Assembly: GCA_965223105.1 (NCBI GenBank)
Contig: OZ244987.1
Location: 4,650,001-4,714,000, forward strand
Direction of reading: 5' to 3'
DNA: 64,000 nucleotides
Source of the DNA: JABDMH01 sp965223105
GTDB lineage: Bacteria > Bacteroidota > Bacteroidia > Chitinophagales > Saprospiraceae
The first letter of the stretch is position 1, and the number at the start of each line of letters is the position of its first letter. Of this stretch, positions 56,424 to 64,000 are shown piece by piece. The notes beneath the pieces were generated by a model that did not search any database, had not been told where the DNA came from, and saw only the letters and a list, made by a program, of their open reading frames with translations. Position numbers and translations under genes: made by a program.

Positions 56424-58685
56424 ATGGCCATTGTAAAAACTCATTTAGGAAGGCGGACATTCATCAGAAAAAGTAGCTTAACTGGTGGCGGCCTAGTATT
56501 GGGCTTTAGCTTTTTTAATGCTTGCAGTTCGGATGATGCCACCAGGATCGCCACCAGGGAAATGCCGGAAGAATGGTTTGAAATGAATGGCTATTTAAAG
56601 ATCGGCGAAAATGGCTTGGTCACCATCATGTCTCCCAACCCCGAGGGAGGCCAAAATGTCAAAACTTCCATGCCCATGATCGTAGCCGAAGAACTGGATG
56701 TGGATTGGAAGGATGTCTTAGTAGAGCAAGCTCCGTTGGATACCGATTCATTCACCCGTCAGTTTATTGGCGGCAGTCAAGCCATACGCCGGGGATGGCC
56801 CGGTCTCCGCATGGCCGGTGCAACAGCCCGTCACATGCTCAGAGCTGCCGCCGCCGAGCAATGGCAGGTGCCCATCGAAGAAGTTACCACCGAGGCTGGT
56901 ATTTTGCGACATAAAGATACCGGTAAATCGATCGGCTACGGCGAGATGGCTGCCGCCGCGGCTAAGCATCCGGTACCGGAGCAAGTGGCACTGAAAAAGC
57001 TGGAAGACTTCCAGATCATTGGCACCTCCCGTAAGAATGTGGATGGTATGAAAATCGCAACTGGAAAACCATTGTTTGGCATAGACACGTATCGCGAGGG
57101 CATGCTCATCGCCATGGTCGTACACCCACCGGCATTTGGATTAAAACTCAAGTCGGTAGACGACCACGCCGCCAGAAATATGCCGGGCATCAAAGACATT
57201 TTTACCATTAAAGTTTTTAATGACGATTACGAGAAGACATTTTTTGATACCCGGACTTTCAATGAGGTGGCAGTAATCGTAGGCAATTCCACCTGGGAGG
57301 TCATGCAGGCCAAGAAGGCCCTTAAAATAGAATGTGAATCCATCGAGAGCTCCACAGAAACCAGAGATCGTTTTGGCAATAAGTGGGAACAGCACACCCC
57401 GGCTGGCCTGGAAAGCACCGCCGACCACTATGCCCAAATGGAAGTGATGGGTTCCAAACCCGCAGAGGTTCGTAGGAAAGATGGAGATCCCGAGAAGGCA
57501 TTTAAAAGTGCTGCGAAGATCATCGAACGTACCTATACCGCTCCATTCCTGGCCCACAATTGCATGGAACCGATGAACTTCTTTGCTGATGTTAGCGACG
57601 AAAAGGCAGAGTTGATCGGCCCACTGCAAAAACCGGAATTTACTGAGCAAACCCTTTCGGCGAGATTGGGGATGCCTTTGGAAAACATCGACATTAAAAT
57701 GACGAGGCTTGGTGGAGGATATGGCCGGAGGTCATACGCCCATTGGCTGGTCGAGGCTGCCTTGATTTCGCAACGGATGAAGGCCCCAGTCAAATTGATC
57801 TATACCCGTGAAGACGATATGACCGATGGCATCTACCGGCCAGCCTACCATGCTAAGCTGCGAGCAGGCTTGGATGCTGATAGAAATCTCATCGCATACC
57901 ACATGCGAGCGGGAGGTATTCCCGAAAGCCCCTTGGCCGAGAATCGCTTTCCTGCCGGGGCCGTGGATCATTACCTCGCTGAGGAGTGGACCATCGATTC
58001 CAACCTGACCGTGGGATCGTTTAGAGCACCACGTTCCAATTTCATGGCCAGCGCCGAACAGTCTTTCTTGGACGAAGTAGCCGAGGAGGCAGGGAAGGAT
58101 CCCATCGATTTTCGTTTGGAATTGCTGGCAAAAGCCAAAGAAAATCCCAGCGGAGAAAACAACGATTACGATCCAGGACGCTATGCTGGAGTGCTACAGC
58201 TGGTCAAAGAAAAGTCTAACTGGAACCAATCGAATCCCAATATTCACCGGGGCGTTTCAGCCTACTTCTGCCACAATTCTTATGTGGCTCAAGTACTCGA
58301 TCTGGTGATGGAAGGCGACAAGCCCGTTGTGCAAAAAGTGACTTGTGCCTTGGACTGTGGCATCGTCGTAAATCCCGATGGAGCAATTAATATGGCTGAA
58401 GGCGGTATCGTAGACGGCATTGGTAATGCATTTTACGGTGAACTAACCTTTAAGAATGGTGTACCAGAAAAAAATAATTTTCATCAGTACCGGATGATAA
58501 GAATGTCTGAAGCGCCCAAAGAAATCGATGTCCATTTCGTCCAGAATACTATTGATCCTACCGGACTGGGTGAGCCGACTTTTCCACCGATTTTTGCCGC
58601 AGTAGCGAATGCGCTTTATAAAGCCACAGGCAAGCGTTATTACCACCAGCCTTTTGCAGAGGATCAAGCTTCACTGCTCGGTTAA
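56424..58685 (+). CDS. Tat-exported molybdopterin oxidoreductase large subunit
   Basis: A 753-residue subunit of the xanthine oxidase family, closest in layout to isoquinoline 1-oxidoreductase beta (IorB). The N-terminus has a twin-arginine signal (GRRTFIRKSSLTGGGLVLGF) followed by a lipobox-like NAC. Signature segments: FIGGSQAIRRGWPGLRMAGA, LGGGYGRRSYAHWLVEAALI, RAPRSNFMASAEQSFLDEVA and, near the C-terminus, GLGEPTFPPIFAAVANAL with the catalytic Glu. The enzyme oxidises aldehydes or N-heterocycles with molybdopterin cytosine dinucleotide. Its iron-sulphur partner (IorA type) is not in the flanking DNA, so electron transfer must use a partner encoded elsewhere. Confidence 0.85.
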   Translation: MAIVKTHLGRRTFIRKSSLTGGGLVLGFSFFNACSSDDATRIATREMPEEWFEMNGYLKIGENGLVTIMSPNPEGGQNVKTSMPMIVAEELDVDWKDVLVEQAPLDTDSFTRQFIGGSQAIRRGWPGLRMAGATARHMLRAAAAEQWQVPIEEVTTEAGILRHKDTGKSIGYGEMAAAAAKHPVPEQVALKKLEDFQIIGTSRKNVDGMKIATGKPLFGIDTYREGMLIAMVVHPPAFGLKLKSVDDHAARNMPGIKDIFTIKVFNDDYEKTFFDTRTFNEVAVIVGNSTWEVMQAKKALKIECESIESSTETRDRFGNKWEQHTPAGLESTADHYAQMEVMGSKPAEVRRKDGDPEKAFKSAAKIIERTYTAPFLAHNCMEPMNFFADVSDEKAELIGPLQKPEFTEQTLSARLGMPLENIDIKMTRLGGGYGRRSYAHWLVEAALISQRMKAPVKLIYTREDDMTDGIYRPAYHAKLRAGLDADRNLIAYHMRAGGIPESPLAENRFPAGAVDHYLAEEWTIDSNLTVGSFRAPRSNFMASAEQSFLDEVAEEAGKDPIDFRLELLAKAKENPSGENNDYDPGRYAGVLQLVKEKSNWNQSNPNIHRGVSAYFCHNSYVAQVLDLVMEGDKPVVQKVTCALDCGIVVNPDGAINMAEGGIVDGIGNAFYGELTFKNGVPEKNNFHQYRMIRMSEAPKEIDVHFVQNTIDPTGLGEPTFPPIFAAVANALYKATGKRYYHQPFAEDQASLLG

Positions 58686-59463
58686 CCATGAATTGTACTT
58701 TAGCTTAATCTTGTAAGATTCTCTCCTGTCGCAGCAGGCCGCAATTCTAGTCAGTGCTGCCTGTGACAAATAAAGTAGTAGACCCTTGCAATAATCATCT
58801 TCTACAATTTCTTCTTGGTTTATGTCCGTTCTTTTTCGTCACTCACAAGGCCACCACCCTACTTTGCTCCTGTCGCCCTGAACTGACACAAAACAATTTG
58901 AAATTTCTACGAAATACTAATGCGGACGTCCACTCGTAAAAAGGGATAAAATAAACGACAACAATAAACATTGACTGGACACCATTCTTGTTTAAACGGA
59001 GAGAAGGGCGGCGGCACATCCAGTGGCTGCCACTGGCTAATAGTCGATTGAATCTTTTTGGAAGGAATGAAGATCAACCTATTCAGAAAGGATGAGTTCG
59101 ATTTGTCATTTTAACAGAGTTCTTGCATCTATTATATAAATAATGTAAATTCCTTGGTAAAACTTCCATCTGTTTTCGTGGAAGGAGCAACAGAATTAGA
59201 AAGCAATGGTGGTAAGTCGGTAGAAAATTTCGTATGGAAGGATTAGGTACTAAACATACCTTGAGATTCCACTATTCATCCCAAGGTCAAAAGAAAGGCT
59301 AACACCACAAGCTGATATCCGATCAGTATTCAACTCCACGTACAATGTGTAAATGGTAATCCCTAAGTTTTATCAAAACAACCCATATTTCTACTGGCTA
59401 GTAGTACTCGAAATATTGACATGCTTTTGGGTGGTGAAGGTTAAAACGTAAAATCATGCGATA
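58686..59463. other. Intergenic, short hairpins only
   Basis: About 780 bases. I see no gene. A hairpin-forming AATCTT/AAGATT pair lies just after the oxidoreductase stop (58708-58721), and a perfect 7-bp repeat CCAGTGG-CTG-CCACTGG at 59020-59036. The promoter of the dipeptidase-like gene should lie near 59400-59460, but no clear box was placed. Confidence 0.45.
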
Positions 59464-61167
59464 ATGAATAAGAAGCCACAATTCTCAGATCTACATTGCC
59501 ATCCTGGTGAGCTGATATATCACAAATTGCGTGGCAACATGAAACAATCGGAATTTACCTCTGATCTAAAAAACAATCCCACTCGCATCGATGTCATCCG
59601 TGAAAGCTGCCCGAAACTTATCAAGGGAAAAATGGCCGGTCCGTACCTGCAATCAGACTTCTTTAAAAGCAGTTTGTCAAAATCTGCTCTTCTTTTTGTA
59701 GCGCTTTATCCGCTGGAGATGGGCTTTGCTACTGGCAAATTTCGTGGGGGCAGATTTATTTCCACCTTGCTGTCAAACATTCCATTTCTGAATTCAATCA
59801 TGTTTACTCTAAACATTAAGAAGCTGAATGTAGGGAGGAAGAAGTATTTATACATCCGTTCGGGGCATTATGACTACTATGATGAATTGCAGACTGTCTC
59901 CAAGTTCTATGGCAACTGGGACGATGAGATCTTTGAAGATGAAACATTTGTTGATGGCTGCACAAAAGGCCGCACGCAAGGTAAGTACAAGATTATCAGG
60001 AAAAGTAAAGACGTCAGTGCCATTGAAAACCCTGCTGAAATATCGACCATCGGTGTTGTTTTCACCATCGAGGGTATGCATTCATTCGGAACTGGACACA
60101 TCAAACAGTCCAGACATAAGGATGTTGATCACGAAACCTTAATAAAACGCATTATCGATTGGAAAAAAGGAGATTTGCCCATCTTTTTTATCACCTTTTC
60201 ACATCATTTCAACAATACCCTCTGCGGCCATGCACATAGTTTCCCTAAAGTGGTGGGGAATCTGATACTGGCCCAAGAGGAAAACCTGGCAGCGGGTTTC
60301 ACTCAAAATGGTCTCGATACCGTTCATCTTCTACTTAATCTAGGTAAATACTCCATAGGAGGCTACGGCCGTCGGATCCTTATTGACATTAAGCACATGA
60401 GTCCTCTGGGCAGAAAAGAGTACTACCTAATCGTCAAAGCACATAATATCGCCAATCCCAAAGATCAAATTCCTATCGTAGCTAGTCATATGGGCTACAC
60501 CGGCAGACAATCCCTTGATGACATCATTTATCTCAATACAGATGATCAACCTGATGCTAAACTGACCCGCAAAGCGGAGAAAGACAAATCGAGTGAACAG
60601 GGATTTGAGATTAGAGGGATGACCTATTTCTACAATCCCTGGGGCATCAATCTCAGTGGAGAAGACGTACGTGAAATTGTCCGGTCCCGAGGATTGATTG
60701 GCATTTCCATGGACGAGCGTATTCTGGCCGCCAAGCGCACCCGCAAGTGGTTTGCCAGAAAAAGATGGAGCATTGAGAGAAAAAGAACACTTTTCAGTGG
60801 GATTATTCTCAATAATATTCTCGGCATCTTTGATGCCATTTACGGAAGTAATTCTGATTTATCAGCTGAGGAGAAGTCCTTTGCACCAAATTGTCTTTGC
60901 TTAGGTTCAGACTTTGATGGATACATCAATCCGCTCGATGCCTATGCCGCTGTGAGTATGTATGATCAATTGAGGAATGATTTGGTCAAAGAAATTGCCC
61001 AATATAACATAGATCATCCAGAGAGTCTCTTTAGAGAAATCCTGGCAGCAACCACAGATGAAAAAGAAGTCATTGAATGGGTCGACAAGTTTATTTTTAG
61101 GAATGCCTTTGATTTTCTATCAGATCACTGGCCTACCATAGAGCAAACCGCACCGCCCGTCACTTAA
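59464..61167 (+). CDS. Divergent M19-like dipeptidase/metallohydrolase
   Basis: A 567-residue protein with metal motifs of renal-dipeptidase (M19) amidohydrolases: FSDLHCHP at residues 7-14, VVFTIEGMHSF in the middle, SHHFNN about 245, PIVASHMGYTG about 340 and LCLGSDFDGYINPLD about 480. It is longer than normal M19 (about 320-400), with insertions. One, about 75-125, is hydrophobic (SALLFVALYPLEMGFATG; FISTLLSNIPFLNSIMFTL) and may sit on the membrane. There is no signal peptide. It is followed after 45 bases by another metallohydrolase gene. The substrate is unknown. Confidence 0.7.
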   Translation: MNKKPQFSDLHCHPGELIYHKLRGNMKQSEFTSDLKNNPTRIDVIRESCPKLIKGKMAGPYLQSDFFKSSLSKSALLFVALYPLEMGFATGKFRGGRFISTLLSNIPFLNSIMFTLNIKKLNVGRKKYLYIRSGHYDYYDELQTVSKFYGNWDDEIFEDETFVDGCTKGRTQGKYKIIRKSKDVSAIENPAEISTIGVVFTIEGMHSFGTGHIKQSRHKDVDHETLIKRIIDWKKGDLPIFFITFSHHFNNTLCGHAHSFPKVVGNLILAQEENLAAGFTQNGLDTVHLLLNLGKYSIGGYGRRILIDIKHMSPLGRKEYYLIVKAHNIANPKDQIPIVASHMGYTGRQSLDDIIYLNTDDQPDAKLTRKAEKDKSSEQGFEIRGMTYFYNPWGINLSGEDVREIVRSRGLIGISMDERILAAKRTRKWFARKRWSIERKRTLFSGIILNNILGIFDAIYGSNSDLSAEEKSFAPNCLCLGSDFDGYINPLDAYAAVSMYDQLRNDLVKEIAQYNIDHPESLFREILAATTDEKEVIEWVDKFIFRNAFDFLSDHWPTIEQTAPPVT

Positions 61168-61212
61168 GTCCTACACCATCATTGTTTTACCTCAGATCTT
61201 AATCCGAAACAT

Positions 61213-62952
61213 ATGTCAGATCAACTGCCCATAATCAATTGCCACACTCATATCTTCACTGGAAAACACGTACCTCCCTTTTTGGCAAAAACATTCGTAC
61301 CGACTCCTTTCTACTTCTTAATTCCACTTCCCCTGTTTCTGTGGATAGCAAAAACCTGGAGGGATATTGGCGATCTAAAACATAAAAAATGGTATCGCAG
61401 TATCGAAAAATTATCTTATAAGGTTTGGTCATTTCTAAGCCGGACCTGGCTCCTCAATATTCTACGGACCCTGGTAGGAATCTGGATCTTTCTGCATGTT
61501 CTCTATATACTCTATGATTGGTTCAGCGCGGTAAGTAGTCCGACAGAATCTTGGATTTCAAAAGGGTTGGAATGGGTTAGAGAACTGTTCGCACAATGGA
61601 ATATATTGATCGAAATTCAGTCTGTAGGAATACAGATCGGACTCATTCTATTCTTGCTTTTATTTATTCCGTGGGGGCGAAATGTGATATTCTGGTTATT
61701 TAAGAAGGTTTTTGGTTTGCTGAGTATTCTTCCGGGGTCACTGACTAAGGATCTGATCAATCGGTATCGTTTGCTGACACAATTTTCCCTATATAAGAAC
61801 CAAAGTGGTATACTTTCACGACTAACCCAACAATATCCTCCCGATACACATTTTGTCGTCCTTGCAATGGACATGAAATACATGCAGGCCGGCAAAGTTA
61901 GAAATGGAAATGGTTATGCAGATCAGCTTAAAGACTTGCAAAAAATCAAACTGCAAAGCTCAGAAAAAATACATCCCCTTATTTTCATCGACCCCCGGAG
62001 ATTGTCAAAAGATCCCTCCTTCTTCAAATTTTCAGTGGAGAATGGTCGAGTACAACTTCAGGAATGTACCGTAAAGAAACTAATTGAAGAGCAAAAATTT
62101 GCCGGATTTAAGATCTATCCAGCACTTGGTTACTATCCTTTTGATGAAAAGCTCTTGCCACTTTGGAAATACGCCCATGATCATAACCTGCCGATCATGT
62201 CTCATTGTATCAAGGGAACCATCTATTACCGGGGGATGAAAAAGAAAGACTGGAATTTCCATCCGGTTTTTGAACAGATCCTGGACAGTGCGGCAGAGCC
62301 CCTGCTTCTCTCACAAAGGAAGAACAGGCATTTCACATTGAATTTTACTCATCCGATGAACTTTCTCTGTCTATTGGAAGAACCACTACTTCGCAAACTG
62401 GTGTCAAAGGTGGATGACAAGGAAATCAAGCAGCTCTTCGGATATGAAGAAAAATCGAAGCCATTGATACAAGATCTGAGAGATCTCAAAGTTTGTCTGG
62501 CGCATTTTGGTGGAAGTGATCAATGGATGCGTTTTCTGGAGAAAGACAGATACAGTCTCAGCAACCATGTCTTCAAGTACAAAAAGGGCTTGGATTTTTT
62601 TAAGTCTTCTAATTCTTCTGATGAACCCCGTCACGGGAAAATCGAACAAATATGGAAATATGTGGACTGGTATTCGATCATTGTCAGCATGATGCTGCAA
62701 TATCCCAATGTCTATGCGGACATCAGTTATATCCTGCATAAACCACAAATCCTGCCTTTACTGAAACGCACCCTATCACAGGAGGCAGGTCAAGTGCGAA
62801 ACAGAGTCTTATTTGGCACTGATTTTTATGTGGTTCGGAATCATAAATCGGATAAGGAACTATTGACCGAAATGATGGCCGGTCTCAGTGAAGAAGAATT
62901 TGATCTCATCGCTCGTCATAATCCCAGAACCTATTTAAACTTGAATGACTAG
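61213..62952 (+). CDS. Amidohydrolase-2-like protein interrupted by membrane helices
   Basis: A 579-residue protein. The first catalytic strand is at the very N-terminus (IINCHTHIF, His11 and His13), as in amidohydrolase-2 family barrels. Then come three or four hydrophobic segments (about 31-47, 80-101, 133-153 and perhaps 157-175; LNILRTLVGIWIFLHVLYIL is one). The remaining barrel follows: AGFKIYPALGYYPF, PIMSHCIKG (His341), VCLAHFGGSDQW and VLFGTDFYVVR with the metal Asp. The barrel is thus split by a membrane insertion, which is unusual. The gene probably forms an operon with the M19-like gene before it (45-base gap). Function is unknown; hydrolysis of an amide or ester at the membrane is plausible. 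Confidence 0.65.
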   Translation: MSDQLPIINCHTHIFTGKHVPPFLAKTFVPTPFYFLIPLPLFLWIAKTWRDIGDLKHKKWYRSIEKLSYKVWSFLSRTWLLNILRTLVGIWIFLHVLYILYDWFSAVSSPTESWISKGLEWVRELFAQWNILIEIQSVGIQIGLILFLLLFIPWGRNVIFWLFKKVFGLLSILPGSLTKDLINRYRLLTQFSLYKNQSGILSRLTQQYPPDTHFVVLAMDMKYMQAGKVRNGNGYADQLKDLQKIKLQSSEKIHPLIFIDPRRLSKDPSFFKFSVENGRVQLQECTVKKLIEEQKFAGFKIYPALGYYPFDEKLLPLWKYAHDHNLPIMSHCIKGTIYYRGMKKKDWNFHPVFEQILDSAAEPLLLSQRKNRHFTLNFTHPMNFLCLLEEPLLRKLVSKVDDKEIKQLFGYEEKSKPLIQDLRDLKVCLAHFGGSDQWMRFLEKDRYSLSNHVFKYKKGLDFFKSSNSSDEPRHGKIEQIWKYVDWYSIIVSMMLQYPNVYADISYILHKPQILPLLKRTLSQEAGQVRNRVLFGTDFYVVRNHKSDKELLTEMMAGLSEEEFDLIARHNPRTYLNLND

Positions 62953-62961
62953 TAGCCCCAA

Positions 62962-64000
62962 GTGGCTTTTTGCTCTACCTTTTGCCACCAAAAAATTAGA
63001 AAAAACATTAACAGGCGTAGGTTCACCAATGGAGTAATGTTGTCCTTGAGATACCAGCCGAAATATGTCATCCCCCAGAGTGCTAGCCAACCTATCGGTT
63101 GGAACACTCTACCCCCTTCAAAGGGGACGGCGATTAGGTTGAGATTGCGCTACCCGGGATGCCCTTAGGAGATTTTTCCTTAGAAAAACAAGGTCGCGGG
63201 CGGGTAAAGAGCACCAACTGTTCGAGCCGGTACGGAATATTGCAGAAGCCGAGATGACGAGGAAGCTATATCTGAGGAGCCACCACTAAGGGCGAGTTTG
63301 GTGCGAGCGCCAGGCTGGCCGTAGATTTTCAAGGAAAAAGATCCAGGGTGGCTTTTTGCTCTACTTTTTGCCACCAAAAAGTAGAAAATACATTAGCAGA
63401 CGTAGGTTCACTAATGGAGTAATGTTGTCATTAAGATACTTGTCACCATATGTCATCCCCCAGAGTGCTAGCCAACCTATCGGTTGGAACACTCTACCCC
63501 CTTCAAAGGGCACGGCGATTAGGTTGAGATTGCGCTACCCGCGATACCCTTAGGAGATTTTTCCTTAGAAAAACAAGGTCGCGGGCGGGTAAAGAGCGAG
63601 ATGACGAGGAAGCTATACCTGAGGAACCACCACTAAGGGCGAGTTTTGGTGCGAGCGCCAAGCGGGCCGTAGTTTTTCAAGGAAAAATCTCCAGGGTGGC
63701 TTTTTGCTGTACTTTTTGCCACCAAAAAGTAGAAAAAACATTAACAGGAGCAGGTTCACCAATAGAGTAATGTTGTCATCGAGATACTAGGTGAAATATG
63801 CCACCCCCAGCGTACTATCCACTATCGGTTGTAGTACTCTACCCCATTCAAAGGGGGCAGTGTTATGTTGAGATCGCGTTGCCCGGATGCCCTTAGGAGA
63901 TTTTTCCCTAGAAAAACAAGGTTGCGGGCGGGTAAAGAGCACCAACTGTTCGAGCCGGTACGGAATATTGCAGAAGCCGAGATGACGAGGAAGCTATACC
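62962..64000. repeat. Three tandem units of a 350-390 bp repeat
   Basis: Units start at 62962, 63348 and 63696 with GTGGCTTTTTGCT and run to the right edge. Each holds a CTACTTTTTG/CAAAAAGTAG hairpin (10-bp stem at 63361-63384 in unit 2, weaker in the others), a CCAACC/GGTTGG hairpin, a CCCCCTTCAAAGGGG segment and a long GC-rich tail. Unit 1 (386 bases) has a 38-base segment at 63213-63250 that unit 2 (348 bases) lacks exactly; unit 3 has it again (63941-63978). No transposase is seen. Short frames in it are repeat translations. Confidence 0.9.

Noticed and set aside
62962..63553. Short frames at 62962-63168, 63180-63377 and 63356-63553
   Set aside because: They translate the tandem repeat and recur with it; no gene support.

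Overview
The window looks like a chromosomal segment of a free-living Bacteroidota, probably Saprospiria- or Cytophagia-like; the exact lineage cannot be fixed by eye. Pointers are C-terminal type IX secretion sorting domains (14914-17532, 41033-42286), a periplasmic-propeller hybrid kinase, a TPR histidine kinase with a LytTR regulator, TAnnTTTG-type -7 boxes and A-rich rather than Shine-Dalgarno-like leaders. No rRNA, tRNA, CRISPR, transposase or phage gene was seen.

Layout. 1-7.3 kb: a lipoprotein cut by the left edge, a structured intergenic element, tagaturonate epimerase (uxaE), an MscS channel with two MgtE-type genes, and a GH140-type apiosidase. 7.4-9.0 kb: a gene-free array of 54-bp hairpin repeats. 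9.0-14.8 kb: a minus-strand operon of hexuronate-type MFS carrier, arabinose-isomerase-like enzyme and GH106 alpha-L-rhamnosidase; with uxaE and GH140 it suggests use of pectin or rhamnogalacturonan sugars. 14.9-20.5 kb: two large secreted proteins, then rimK with its protease partner. 20.5-32.6 kb: an accessory region with a TIR/deoxyribosyltransferase-like protein flanked by a decayed copy of its own 3' end, small gene remnants, and a six-gene cassette (unknown protein, MoxR-like AAA+ ATPase, CobT-like vWA protein, unknown protein, two different Hsp90/GHKL-type ATPases).

32.8-40.7 kb: an RND/MMPL exporter operon (transporter, LolA-like protein, outer-membrane barrel) divergent from marR, with a palindrome whose spacer is exactly the exporter -7 box; then an AraC regulator, a cysteine dioxygenase and two DsrE-type genes, one truncated. 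41-53.3 kb: secreted proteins and a dense minus-strand signalling block (hybrid kinase, lone receiver, GAF-adenylate cyclase, TPR kinase, LytTR regulator). 53.5-63 kb: a CBS protein, an FtsX/MacB-like permease, a Tat-exported molybdopterin oxidoreductase without its iron-sulphur partner, and two unusual metallohydrolases, one with membrane segments inside the barrel sequence. From 62.96 kb to the right edge lie three tandem units of a roughly 350-390 bp repeat.

The best candidate for an undescribed system is the cassette at 23294-32626. MoxR plus vWA is a known mechanochemical pair (CobS/CobT, RavA/ViaA, CoxD/CoxE); joining it to two separate GHKL ATPases and two proteins I do not recognise suggests a multi-ATPase remodelling or conflict system. 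Its function is inference.
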